Below the pieces are notes generated by a model that was given only the letters and a program-made list of their open reading frames with translations, searched no databases and was not told the DNA's origin. DNA of 64,000 nt from an uncultured Pelagibacteraceae bacterium (GTDB lineage: Bacteria; Pseudomonadota; Alphaproteobacteria; Pelagibacterales; Pelagibacteraceae). The DNA is taken from positions 1-64,000 of the forward strand of contig CACMFU010000001.1 of the NCBI GenBank assembly GCA_902613065.1. The letters run 5' to 3'. Shown piece after piece: positions 1-9,987 of the stretch; position 1 is the first letter of the stretch, and each line of letters begins with the position of its first letter. The translations under genes were made by a program, and so were the position numbers.

Positions 1-522
1 TTTAAAAATTTAATCTCTGGAATTTTAGTTTTGGTTGAAAAAAGATTTAGAATTGGTGATTGGATCAAGGTTGATGGGGTTATTGAAGGAGTTGTTGAAA
101 ACATCGGATTTAGATCAACGGTTATAAGAAAATTTGATAAGTCATTAGCAATTATTCCTAACTTTCAGTTTGCAGAAAATGCAGTGATTAATAATACCAG
201 AAAAACTAATTGGGCTATTAGTTGGATAATAACTCTTCAATATGACACCACTGTTGAACAATTAAAAACAATAAGAGATAATATTGAAGACCACATTAAT
301 AAAGGTGAAGATTATGACCAGTCTGTGGGAGTTGCTGTTAGAATAGATAAGTTTTCAGATAGTTCAATTGATATGTATGTTAGATGTTTTACAAAAACAA
401 ATAGCTGGACTAATTATTTACAAGTTAAAGAAAACTTGGCACTTGAAATAAAAAAAATTGTTGAAAGTAAAGGAGCTGCCTTTGCATTTCCTAGTCAGTC
501 CATTTATGTTGAAAAAAAATGA
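1..522 (+). CDS. Mechanosensitive ion channel (MscS family), C-terminal part, truncated by window start
   Basis: Frame open from base 1 (FKNLISGILVLVEKRFRIGDWIKVDGVIEGVVENIGFRSTVIR), typical MscS beta domain. Confidence 0.85.
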   Translation, partial: FKNLISGILVLVEKRFRIGDWIKVDGVIEGVVENIGFRSTVIRKFDKSLAIIPNFQFAENAVINNTRKTNWAISWIITLQYDTTVEQLKTIRDNIEDHINKGEDYDQSVGVAVRIDKFSDSSIDMYVRCFTKTNSWTNYLQVKENLALEIKKIVESKGAAFAFPSQSIYVEKK

Positions 523-809
523 TTGCTATATTTTATTTAGCACTTCAAATTTTAAAACTTTACTCATATGTTGTAATCGCTAATGTCGTAATAAGCTGGT
601 TAGTTGCTTTTAATGTTTTAAATACCAGTAATCGGTTTGTATATTTAATATTAGATTTCACTTATAAGATGACAGAACCGATTCTAATGAGAATTAGAAG
701 ATTTTTACCTAACCTAGGGGCTTTTGATATTTCACCTATCGTACTTCTTTTGTTGATATGGTTTATAGAAATGTGTATGAAGCTTTACGTTGCACCACTT
801 ATATTTTAA
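519..809 (+). CDS. YggT family membrane protein
   Basis: 96 aa, hydrophobic, YggT-like pattern; overlaps preceding stop. Confidence 0.75.
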   Translation: MIAIFYLALQILKLYSYVVIANVVISWLVAFNVLNTSNRFVYLILDFTYKMTEPILMRIRRFLPNLGAFDISPIVLLLLIWFIEMCMKLYVAPLIF

Positions 810-812
810 TAA

Positions 813-1658
813 ATGATTTTAATTGATGGAAAAAAGACTGCCGCTGATCTAAGAGAAGAGCTAAAAAAAGAAGTCTTAGCTTTAAAAGATAAGCATAATA
901 AAGTACCAGGTTTAACAGTTATATTGATAGGGGATTTAGCGCCTAGTCAAATTTATGTTAAAAATAAAGAAAAATCTGCGAACGAAGTAGGTCTTAAATC
1001 AGAGGTGATCAGATATCCTGATAGTGTTGAAGAAATTGAAGTATTAAAAAAAATTGAGGAACTTAACAAAGACGATTCTGTTTCAGGAATTTTAGTTCAG
1101 TTGCCACTTCCAAAACATATAGATAAACAAAAAGTAATAGAGGCTATTATACCGGAGAAAGATGTTGATGGCTTTCATCCAATGAATGTTGGTAATCTTT
1201 CATCAGGTTATGAAAGCTCTATACCATGCACTCCTTTAGGTTGTTATTTATTAATAAAAAAAATTGAACCAAACCTTAATGGAAAAAAGGCTGTTATTGT
1301 AGGAAGATCAAATTTAAATGGTAAGCCGATGACACAATTGCTGTTAAAAGAAAATTGTACAGTTACAATTACACATTCAAAAACAAAAGATCTTAAGGGA
1401 GAATGTTTAAAAGGAGATATTATTGTTGCGGCTGTCGGCATTCCAGAACTTGTAAAGGGTGATTGGGTTAAAAAAGATGCTATTGTAATTGATGTAGGAA
1501 TTAACAAAACTGAAAATGGTTTAGTAGGAGATGTTGCTTTCGATGAAGTATCAAAAGTCGCAAAAGCTATAACTCCAGTTCCGGGTGGAGTTGGACCTAT
1601 GACTATTGCATGTTTGTTAAAAAATACAATTGAATGTTTTAAAAGGAACTTAAAATAA
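813..1658 (+). CDS. folD: Methylenetetrahydrofolate dehydrogenase/cyclohydrolase
   Basis: VKNKEKSANEVG, VQLPLPKHID, KDVDGFHPMNVG, TPVPGGVGPMT motifs. Confidence 0.97.
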   Translation: MILIDGKKTAADLREELKKEVLALKDKHNKVPGLTVILIGDLAPSQIYVKNKEKSANEVGLKSEVIRYPDSVEEIEVLKKIEELNKDDSVSGILVQLPLPKHIDKQKVIEAIIPEKDVDGFHPMNVGNLSSGYESSIPCTPLGCYLLIKKIEPNLNGKKAVIVGRSNLNGKPMTQLLLKENCTVTITHSKTKDLKGECLKGDIIVAAVGIPELVKGDWVKKDAIVIDVGINKTENGLVGDVAFDEVSKVAKAITPVPGGVGPMTIACLLKNTIECFKRNLK

Positions 1659-3347
1659 TTAATTATTCACAATACTTTCAAATTTTAATTCTAAATCTTG
1701 AATTACTTTTTCATTTTCGAAGAGATTTTTATTAGCTTGCTCACTGTAATATTTTTTTAAATCAAGATTTATATTATTCGCAAATTCAACACACAAATCA
1801 ACATACTCGTCAACTTCTTTTGCTATTGGTGGGTTCTCAATTTCCATTTGATTATAAGCACCTGTAACAATTCTACTTTTTAAATATTTTGTAGGCATTG
1901 TAACTGTTGGAGTTCCATAATACATAGATTCATGAAAGCTATTTCCCGCTCCAAAAATAAATGGATCTAATAATACTGAGGATTTTCCACAGTCATTTAT
2001 AAACTGTTCAACTGTTAACTTTTCTTTAAAATAAATACGATCAATATTCGTTGTTACTGTTTTTTTTAATCTATAGAAAAATTTTTTTGTTAATTCTTCG
2101 TTTGAGTCTTTAATAAAATAAATTTCTGCTTTTTTGTCTTTTTTAAGAATTTTATTTATTGCTAAATCGAAAGAAGGATGCATTTTTATTAGATTTTGGG
2201 GGCAAGAATAAATATTTTTTTTGACCATTAAGTCTTCTCTCAGTTGGTTTATAACTTTTGGTTTGTAAAAATACATTGGTAGATAATTAGATAGCAAAAC
2301 TTTTTCACTATATCTCTTTTGACAATCTTCAATTTCTAGAAATTTCGATGATAAAAAATAATCAATTTTTGAGTTTCCAGTTGTTTCTGGGTGGCCCCAT
2401 GAAGTCATTTGAATTTTTGCTAGTCTAATTAATGTCAAATAATATAGATTTTGAGACATGTGTATGTCTGTGTAAAATAATATATCTAAGCATTTTTCTT
2501 TAATTAAATTAACTTTTTGGTAAAAATTCTCAGGTAAAAAAACGTTTTCGTAATCATACATCATAGAGTTTCTTTTCAATTCTTCATATCTTGTTCCTGG
2601 TAGCGTCTTATCTGAATAAAATATATAAACATCAAATTTTGATTTATCTAATTTATAAATAATACCCTCAAATAACTTTAAAATAGTATGATTTGTAAAA
2701 AATTCTGAAATAAAACCTATTTTAATTTTTTTATTTCTTACTCTATCTTTAAGATCAAGTTGGTTCAGTTCTGGATATATTTTTTTAAATAATTTCGTAA
2801 ATTTTTTATTAATTTCCAAATTATCCTCACCATCATATGATAACCAAAAATTTGGAGGTACTAATGGATTTTTTTCCAGATTTAAAGTGTTTAAATTTTC
2901 TTCATATAAAATTTTTTTAATATTTTCTGAATAACCTTCCCTAAAATTTTTAATCTGATCTACAGAATCAAATAATTTAGGGTAATAAAGGTTTAATTTC
3001 ATTTTTGTAAAATCATCAAAATAATCCTCTGAAGATGAAATTTTCTTTAATTTCTGAATTCCATTAATGTCGTCTAAATTTATATATACTTCATAAAGCA
3101 ATAACAGTGCTTCTTTTTTTTCTTCTAATGAAACACTAAAAGATATTAATTTTTCCAGGTGGTCTTTTGCTTTCTTATAATTTTTTACTTTAAAGTATGT
3201 TTTTGACAAATTCAGAATTATGGATCCTCTTTTTGGTTGTAATTCCAATGATTTTTTAAATTCAATGATTGCTTTATCAAATTCTTTCTTAATAAATAAA
3301 TTTATTCCTTCTAAGAAAAATTTTTTTGCTTTTTCTTGATTATCCAT
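1659..3347 (-). CDS. TPR-repeat protein with OGT/SPINDLY-like (GT41) glycosyltransferase domain
   Basis: N-terminal TPR repeats; C-terminal IKIGFISEFFTNHTI...QMTSWGHPETTGNSKIDYFLSS...LLDPFIFGAGNSFHESMYYGTPTVTMP. Confidence 0.8.
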   Translation of the reverse strand: MDNQEKAKKFFLEGINLFIKKEFDKAIIEFKKSLELQPKRGSIILNLSKTYFKVKNYKKAKDHLEKLISFSVSLEEKKEALLLLYEVYINLDDINGIQKLKKISSSEDYFDDFTKMKLNLYYPKLFDSVDQIKNFREGYSENIKKILYEENLNTLNLEKNPLVPPNFWLSYDGEDNLEINKKFTKLFKKIYPELNQLDLKDRVRNKKIKIGFISEFFTNHTILKLFEGIIYKLDKSKFDVYIFYSDKTLPGTRYEELKRNSMMYDYENVFLPENFYQKVNLIKEKCLDILFYTDIHMSQNLYYLTLIRLAKIQMTSWGHPETTGNSKIDYFLSSKFLEIEDCQKRYSEKVLLSNYLPMYFYKPKVINQLREDLMVKKNIYSCPQNLIKMHPSFDLAINKILKKDKKAEIYFIKDSNEELTKKFFYRLKKTVTTNIDRIYFKEKLTVEQFINDCGKSSVLLDPFIFGAGNSFHESMYYGTPTVTMPTKYLKSRIVTGAYNQMEIENPPIAKEVDEYVDLCVEFANNINLDLKKYYSEQANKNLFENEKVIQDLELKFESIVNN

Positions 3348-3389
3348 TTTAATATTGAATATATTTAAAATATTAAATTAAACAAATTA

Positions 3390-5927
3390 TTACTGATTTC
3401 TTATAAGTGGATAAACCTTGGGATTTAAGTACTTAAGATTAGTTAGCATAATTAATATCAAGGTTACTGCACCTATAGAAACACCAAGATAAATTAAAAC
3501 TTGAAAATCAAATTGCCAAACTAATTCAAAGATATTTTCCATAATAAATTTTGAACCAATCACTGCAAAAAAGATTGCAATTAATATTACCGACATAAAA
3601 ATAATTATAAATTCTATTAAAGAGGAAAATATAATTTCTTTTTTTGAAAAACCTAAAATTTTAAATACAAGATTTTGGTACTCTTTTACTTTTCCTTGAA
3701 CCATTATAGCACTTGAGATAACAATCAATCCAATGACAATTGTTACACCAGAAATTAGAGTTACAGCTATGAAAACTTTATTTAAAACTGATGTTACTTT
3801 GTTTAAGTAATCAGCAATTTTTATCATAGACAAACTTGGTAATACTTCTAACATTTTGGTTTCATCAAAATTATCTGGATTTTTAAACTTAGCAGTTGCT
3901 AAATATTCATGTGGAATTTTTATTGCAAATTGTGGATTAAATAACATTGCAAAATTAATACTTAGATCACGATAATCAACTTCTCTAAAATTAACTATTT
4001 CTCCATCAATTTCTCGACCATAAATGTTTAAAGTAAAAATATCTCCCAACTCTATATTAAAATCTTTAGCCACTTTTGAATCAAGTGATATCTGAAGTTG
4101 GTTAGGTTTAGATAAATCCCACCATTCTCCTTTTAAAATTGGGTTATCTTTAGGAATATTTTCAACCCAAGAAGATCTTCTTTCACTTCCAATTACCCAA
4201 TAACTATCATTATCTGGTTTAATATAGCTATTTGGATTCACACCATTAATTTTTAGTATTCCGGAGGAAACCATAGGCACTATTTCAATGTTCGCATCAG
4301 GGTTCATTTTGTAAACACCTTGTTCAAATTTTTCCTTTTCACCTTTTTGGATTCCAACAAAAAAATAATCAGGGGCAATATCTGGAATAGATCTTGCAAT
4401 TTCTCTTTTAAAATTTGTTCCAACTAAGGCTAAAGTTAATAATAAAGTTACACCCAAACCTAACGACATAATTGTAATAGGCGTGATACTTTTTGTTTGA
4501 GTTATATTTTTTATTGATACTTTTAATGAAATATTTGAACTAAAATTAAACTTTTTCAGTAAATAAATTATAACTTTTGAAAGTAAAAAAAATACAATTA
4601 GACACACAAAAAAAGCAAGAAAATAACCCAAGCTATATGAAGGTCTTTCGGATCCCAATGTAAACAATAAAACTAAAAATGATAACAAAATAAAACTTAA
4701 AATAATTGACTTTTTTGAGTAATAAAATTGCAGGTTTTGGAATACATTTCTAAATAGGTTTGATGCTCTAACTTGATCAATTGAACTTATTGTTGGTATT
4801 GAAAAAATTATAAGAACTAAAAAACCTACAATAAATATTTTTATAAAATTAATTAAAGAGAATTTTGGATCAACATTTAATCCCAACCCATCAGATAAAT
4901 ATTTATCAGCAATTGGTACAATTAAAAAACTTGAGCAATAAGAAATTACAGTAATAATAAATAATAATATTAATAATTGAAGATAATAAAGTGTTTTTAT
5001 ATTACCTGAATAAAATCCTACAGCTTTTCTTACAGCAATAGACATATTGTTCTGGTTTATAAATGACAACAATGTATTAGCGATACCTATTCCAGCAATT
5101 AACATTGCACTAATTGAAACTAAAGAGAGAAATTGGGAAAAATTATTAATTATCCTTTTTAAGCCACTAGCTGAATTTTCTGGAAATCTAAGTTTTACTT
5201 TTTTGTCATCTTTAAAAATATCTTTGATCTTGCTTTCTATTTTTTCTGGATCATCACTTGGTTTAAACTTTACTTTATATTCATAATTTAAAAAACTACC
5301 TATTCCATTTAGTTTTAGTATCTCCAAAGTTTGTTTTCCTGCTAATGCCCAATCTCCAAAAGCTACAAACCCACTGACATCAGGTACAGATTTTATAATT
5401 CCAACAACTATGAAACTTTGATCCTGTACCTTAACTTTGTCATTTATTTTTATCTTTAATGTTTTTGATAAACTTTCATTAATCAAAATTGTCCTGGGTT
5501 CCTTTTGCATCCTTTCATAAGCATCTTCTGGCTCATAAACAACTTCACCGTATAATGGATATTTTTCATCAACTGTTTTAATTCTTGTAAATAATGATTT
5601 ATTTTTTTCTCTGCCTGTCGTAGAAAGCATTGTACTGAACTCTATCATTTGTGAGACAGTTGAAAATTCCATTACTTTATTGACTAAATTAAGATCCCCC
5701 TGATTACGGTTATAATCGATTTCGAGATCTCCACCCAAAAGAACTTTTGCATTATCATTAAGCTCTTTTTTTAAACTATCTTCAATTGTAAAGATGGCAC
5801 TTAAAATGAAAAGACTTATAAACAGCGTTACAATAATGCTTGAAATTTTTTTATAATTTCTGCTTAAATCCTTCAAAGCATATTTGAATATTAAACTTAA
5901 CTCCGAAGAATTATTTAATTTTTCCAT
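3390..5927 (-). CDS. ABC transporter permease, FtsX/YbbP-like (two FtsX modules)
   Basis: 845 aa with multiple TM segments in FtsX-type arrangement; ATPase encoded directly upstream. Confidence 0.85.
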   Translation of the reverse strand: MEKLNNSSELSLIFKYALKDLSRNYKKISSIIVTLFISLFILSAIFTIEDSLKKELNDNAKVLLGGDLEIDYNRNQGDLNLVNKVMEFSTVSQMIEFSTMLSTTGREKNKSLFTRIKTVDEKYPLYGEVVYEPEDAYERMQKEPRTILINESLSKTLKIKINDKVKVQDQSFIVVGIIKSVPDVSGFVAFGDWALAGKQTLEILKLNGIGSFLNYEYKVKFKPSDDPEKIESKIKDIFKDDKKVKLRFPENSASGLKRIINNFSQFLSLVSISAMLIAGIGIANTLLSFINQNNMSIAVRKAVGFYSGNIKTLYYLQLLILLFIITVISYCSSFLIVPIADKYLSDGLGLNVDPKFSLINFIKIFIVGFLVLIIFSIPTISSIDQVRASNLFRNVFQNLQFYYSKKSIILSFILLSFLVLLFTLGSERPSYSLGYFLAFFVCLIVFFLLSKVIIYLLKKFNFSSNISLKVSIKNITQTKSITPITIMSLGLGVTLLLTLALVGTNFKREIARSIPDIAPDYFFVGIQKGEKEKFEQGVYKMNPDANIEIVPMVSSGILKINGVNPNSYIKPDNDSYWVIGSERRSSWVENIPKDNPILKGEWWDLSKPNQLQISLDSKVAKDFNIELGDIFTLNIYGREIDGEIVNFREVDYRDLSINFAMLFNPQFAIKIPHEYLATAKFKNPDNFDETKMLEVLPSLSMIKIADYLNKVTSVLNKVFIAVTLISGVTIVIGLIVISSAIMVQGKVKEYQNLVFKILGFSKKEIIFSSLIEFIIIFMSVILIAIFFAVIGSKFIMENIFELVWQFDFQVLIYLGVSIGAVTLILIMLTNLKYLNPKVYPLIRNQ

Positions 5928-6576
5928 CTTTGATTTTAATTTTTCGTTTTGCTTTGTCTGCTAATTTTGGATCATGTGTCACCATTATTAAAGAAGACCC
6001 TTCTTCTTTGACGTATTTAAATAAAATTTCAGAGATCATTATTGAGTTTTCGGTATCTAGGTTACCAGTTGGTTCATCAGCTAAAATCAAATCTGGTTTC
6101 ATTGCAATAGCTCTTGCAATAGCCACACGTTGTTGTTCTCCACCTGATAATTGACTTGGAAGATTATTGAATCTATGTTTTAGACCAAATCGATCTAATA
6201 AACTTTTTGCTGCTTTTTCAGGATTTTTAAATTTATTAAGTTCTAGTGTTAAAGCTACATTTTCAACAGCTGTATAATTTGGAATTAAATAGAAAGATTG
6301 AAATATAATTCCTATATTTTTCTTTCTAATTTCAGATACTTCGTCTTCATTAAGATTTGTTATTTCCCTGTCTTGAAATATAATTTTCCCTGAGGTTGGA
6401 CGTTCTAGTCCACCAATAAGCATAATCAAGCTTGTTTTTCCTGACCCACTTTCTCCAACCACAGATACAGTTTCTTTTTTTTTTATAGTTAAATCAATAT
6501 TTTTTAAAACATTGATATTGTCCTTCCCAGTTTGGTATTTGAGATTTATTTTTTTTAATTTAAGAAGTGTGTTCAT
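5911..6576 (-). CDS. ABC transporter ATP-binding protein (YbbA/LolD-like)
   Basis: GESGSGKTS, LSGGEQQRVAIARA, LILADEPTGNLD; start chosen at internal Met (MNTLLKLKK) of the 5911..6624 ORF. Confidence 0.9.
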   Translation of the reverse strand: MNTLLKLKKINLKYQTGKDNINVLKNIDLTIKKKETVSVVGESGSGKTSLIMLIGGLERPTSGKIIFQDREITNLNEDEVSEIRKKNIGIIFQSFYLIPNYTAVENVALTLELNKFKNPEKAAKSLLDRFGLKHRFNNLPSQLSGGEQQRVAIARAIAMKPDLILADEPTGNLDTENSIMISEILFKYVKEEGSSLIMVTHDPKLADKAKRKIKIKDGKIK

Positions 6577-7183
6577 GAATAAAAGTTTATTTATAAAAAT
6601 ATTGTTATTCTTTCTAGTGCACATAAATGCAAGTGCAATAGAAAAGGTTATATTATTCGGCGATAGTTTAATGGCGGGTTATGGTCTACCTAAAGAACAA
6701 CACTTATCTTTGGTTTTAGAAAGTAATCTCGTTAGGAGTGGTTTAAATATTAAGGTAATAAATGGAAGTGTGTCAGGAAGTACTTCATCTGGTGGATTGA
6801 ATAGAGCAGAATGGAGTTTATCAGAACCTGGTATTGATCTAATCATCCTTGGTCTTGGGGCAAATGATATGCTTAGAGGAATTCAACCAGATGAAACTGA
6901 AAGAAATTTAGAAGAAATAATTAAAATTGCTAATAGTAAAAAAATAAAAATTATAATAGCCGGGATGGTTGCGCCAACATCTCATGGAACTAAATATAAA
7001 AAAAATTTTGATGCTATTTATCCTAAATTGTCAAAAAAATATAATTTACCTTTAATTCCATTTTTGCTAGAGGGTGTTGCTCTTGATCCAAATCTAAATC
7101 AACAAGATGGCATACATCCTAACAAAGCTGGAACAATAGTTATAAGTAATACAATTCAAGATATTATTTCAAAAAATTATTAA
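6575..7183 (+). CDS. tesA: SGNH hydrolase, arylesterase/acyl-CoA thioesterase I (TesA-like), signal peptide
   Basis: FGDSLMAGYGLP block I, GANDMLRG, DGIHPNKAG; start at internal Met of the 6512..7183 ORF. Confidence 0.87.
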   Translation: MNKSLFIKILLFFLVHINASAIEKVILFGDSLMAGYGLPKEQHLSLVLESNLVRSGLNIKVINGSVSGSTSSGGLNRAEWSLSEPGIDLIILGLGANDMLRGIQPDETERNLEEIIKIANSKKIKIIIAGMVAPTSHGTKYKKNFDAIYPKLSKKYNLPLIPFLLEGVALDPNLNQQDGIHPNKAGTIVISNTIQDIISKNY

Positions 7184-7189
7184 TTGGAT

Positions 7190-8191
7190 ATGAAAAAAAA
7201 ATATCATCATTTAGCAAATGGCACATTTCGTAATCCTGAAGGATCAAAGGTGATTGATATGAATTTCAATTGGTCGTTTAAGGTCTTTAACCAAGAAAAA
7301 AAAAAATTAGATATGACTTTTCCTGAAAGTAATATCATTAAAAAAGAAAAAGTTTTATTGGATTTAAATAATTTCCAAAAAGAAGATTATGTAGCGTGGA
7401 TAGGTCATGCAACATTTTTATTAAAATTAGGGGAAATAACAATAATAACAGATCCAGTTTTTTCAAAAAATGCAGGACCTTTATTTTTTGGGCCAAAGAG
7501 ATTTACCGAACCAGCATTAAAACTTAATGAGATACCAAGAACAGATATTTTTCTACTAACTCACAATCACTATGATCATCAAGACATGAAAACAATAATG
7601 AGATTTCCTTATAAAGATTCTAAAGTTTTAGTACCTTTAGGACTAAAAAAATATTTTAAAATTAATAGATTTAAAGATGTAAATGAAATGGATTGGTATG
7701 ATCAAATAAGAATAAATCAGAATTTAAATATTACTTTTTTGCCATCAGTCCACTGGTCAAAAAGGAGTTTAACGGATACTAACAAAACTTTATGGGGTAG
7801 CTATTTGATTGAATACAAAGGAAAAAAAATATTATTTTCATGTGATACTGGTATTGGAAAAATATATAAAGAATTGGGAGATAAGTACGGTCCAATTGAT
7901 TTAACATTTATTAACATTGGCGCATATAATTTTTATCCTATGGCATCAATTAAAGATTCTTCTGCTTACCACACTAACCCCGAAGAAGCCCTTGGACTTG
8001 CTAAAGATTTAAAAAGTAAAAAAGTAATTGGAATGCATTGGGGAACTTTCGTCTTATCACTTGAACCAATATTAGAGCCCCCTTTAAGGTTTAAGCAAAA
8101 TGCAGAAAAATTTGGATTTAAAAAAGATGATGCAATTACTTTTAAAATTGGTGAATTTAAATTATTTAAAGAGCTTTTTGATACTAAATAG
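7190..8191 (+). CDS. MBL-fold metallohydrolase (NAPE-PLD/UlaG-like)
   Basis: GHATFLLK, LTHNHYDHQD, SCDTGIG, MHWGTF. Confidence 0.85.
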   Translation: MKKKYHHLANGTFRNPEGSKVIDMNFNWSFKVFNQEKKKLDMTFPESNIIKKEKVLLDLNNFQKEDYVAWIGHATFLLKLGEITIITDPVFSKNAGPLFFGPKRFTEPALKLNEIPRTDIFLLTHNHYDHQDMKTIMRFPYKDSKVLVPLGLKKYFKINRFKDVNEMDWYDQIRINQNLNITFLPSVHWSKRSLTDTNKTLWGSYLIEYKGKKILFSCDTGIGKIYKELGDKYGPIDLTFINIGAYNFYPMASIKDSSAYHTNPEEALGLAKDLKSKKVIGMHWGTFVLSLEPILEPPLRFKQNAEKFGFKKDDAITFKIGEFKLFKELFDTK

Positions 8192-9248
8192 AATTTTCCA
8201 TCAACCACAATCCATCTTCATTTAAAAAATATAGTTTACCATTTATAGGATGAATTTGTATGTCTCTGATTCTTCCAATTTTATCTTTAAATATTATTTC
8301 CTCTTTTACGTTTGATAAATCATTAAACTCTAATTTTCTTAAAGACTTATCTTTAAGAGAAGTAATTAATGCATGACCATTCCATTCTTTAAATTCATTC
8401 CCTTTGTAAATTGTGATTGCACTTGTGGCTATAGATGGAACCCAATATTGAATGGCTTTTGTAAAGCCAGGTTTCCATTTTGGCCCTATTGGTATACCTG
8501 AATAATTTGTGCCACCCCATCCAAGAATTTTCCAACCATAATTTTCACCTTTCTTTGCTTCACCAAACCAATCGCCTCCTTTTGCACCATGATTACTCAT
8601 ATAAATTTTTCCATCAAAAGGTGATAAAGTTAAACCTTGAGGATTTCTTACACCAATTTGATATATTTCAGGTAGCCAGTCTGATTTCCCCTCAAAACGA
8701 GGATTGTCTTTTGGAATGCCACCATCTAGATAAATCCTAATTATACTTCCTGGATGTTTATTTCCATCTTGAGCAATCATTCCCCCGCCTCTTTCACCTG
8801 CAGAAGCAAATATATAATTGTCTTTAATTACCAGTCTTGAACCAAAATGATAAGGCGAGTCAATTGGTGGATTGGCTTGAAAAATATTTTTAAAATTTAA
8901 TTTGTTTTTATTAAATTTTGCACGCGCAATTGAAGTACTAGTCTTCCAATTATTTCTATTTTCTGTGTATGAGATGTAAATGTAATCTTCATGATACAGA
9001 ATATCCAATAATCCTCCCTGTCCATATTCTACAAAATTTAAGTTATGGCCAATTTCACTCATCTCTCTTGTTGAAATATTAACAAGTTTTATTTTGCCAC
9101 CTTTCTCGGTAATAATCATTTCATTATCATTAATGAACGACGAACCCCAAGGTGTTTCTAATTCAATAATTTTATTAAAATTAAAATTTTTACTAAATGA
9201 ATTAGTTGAGAATAATATTAAGGATAAAAGAAATAATAATTTCTTCAC
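8184..9248 (-). CDS. PQQ-dependent sugar (aldose) dehydrogenase-like protein, secreted
   Basis: Signal peptide; GVRNPQGLTLSPFDGKIYMSNHGAKGGDWFGEAKKGENYGWKILGWG; GTG start inferred in the 8184..9284 ORF. Confidence 0.85.
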   Translation of the reverse strand: MKKLLFLLSLILFSTNSFSKNFNFNKIIELETPWGSSFINDNEMIITEKGGKIKLVNISTREMSEIGHNLNFVEYGQGGLLDILYHEDYIYISYTENRNNWKTSTSIARAKFNKNKLNFKNIFQANPPIDSPYHFGSRLVIKDNYIFASAGERGGGMIAQDGNKHPGSIIRIYLDGGIPKDNPRFEGKSDWLPEIYQIGVRNPQGLTLSPFDGKIYMSNHGAKGGDWFGEAKKGENYGWKILGWGGTNYSGIPIGPKWKPGFTKAIQYWVPSIATSAITIYKGNEFKEWNGHALITSLKDKSLRKLEFNDLSNVKEEIIFKDKIGRIRDIQIHPINGKLYFLNEDGLWLMENSI

Positions 9249-9249
9249 T

Positions 9250-9960
9250 CTATGAAAGTTTTGATCTACCACCATCGACAGCAATAATTTGTCCTGTAAC
9301 CCAAGAACTGTCTTCAGTTATTAGAAATTTTGCAAGCGAAGCTGAGTCTTTACCTTCCCCAAGTCTTTTTAATGGATGGGCTTTTGCTATACCATCAGCT
9401 AAAACTTTATTTTTAAGCATTGGCTCTGCAATTTTTGAATTAGTTAAACTTGGAGCAATGCAATTTACTCTTATATTAGGAGCAAATTCTGCTGCTAAAG
9501 AAACAGTTAATCCTTCAACAGCTGCTTTAGTTGAAGCTATAATTGCATGATTTGTAAAACCCCTTTGAGCAGCAACAGTTGAAAACAAAACAATCGATCC
9601 TTTATTTTTTTTTAAACTTTCTTGATAACCTTTAATTAAATCTACTGCGGAATATAAATTTAGTTTCATACATTTTGTAAAATCTTGTTCTGAAACCATT
9701 CTCAAAGGCTTTAAATCAATTGAACCAACACAATAAGCTATACCTTTGATATCATCTATTTCGGACTTAATCTTTTCAACAAAACCATTTTCTAAAACAT
9801 TAGAGACTGTATATTTGCAATTTAGTTTTTCAGACAAAGATTTTGTTCTTTCTTCATCCCTACCGATTAAATGTACTTCTTTGCCGGCTGCGTATAACTG
9901 TTCGGCCAAATTAGATCCGATAGATCCTGTCGCACCTACTACTAAATATTTTTCTGACAT
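9250..9960 (-). CDS. SDR family oxidoreductase
   Basis: GATGSIGSNLAEQLY, conserved catalytic region, GQIIAVDGGRSKL C-terminus. Confidence 0.9.
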   Translation of the reverse strand: MSEKYLVVGATGSIGSNLAEQLYAAGKEVHLIGRDEERTKSLSEKLNCKYTVSNVLENGFVEKIKSEIDDIKGIAYCVGSIDLKPLRMVSEQDFTKCMKLNLYSAVDLIKGYQESLKKNKGSIVLFSTVAAQRGFTNHAIIASTKAAVEGLTVSLAAEFAPNIRVNCIAPSLTNSKIAEPMLKNKVLADGIAKAHPLKRLGEGKDSASLAKFLITEDSSWVTGQIIAVDGGRSKLS

Positions 9961-9987
9961 AAATTTTTAAAGAGTTATATATAGTTA

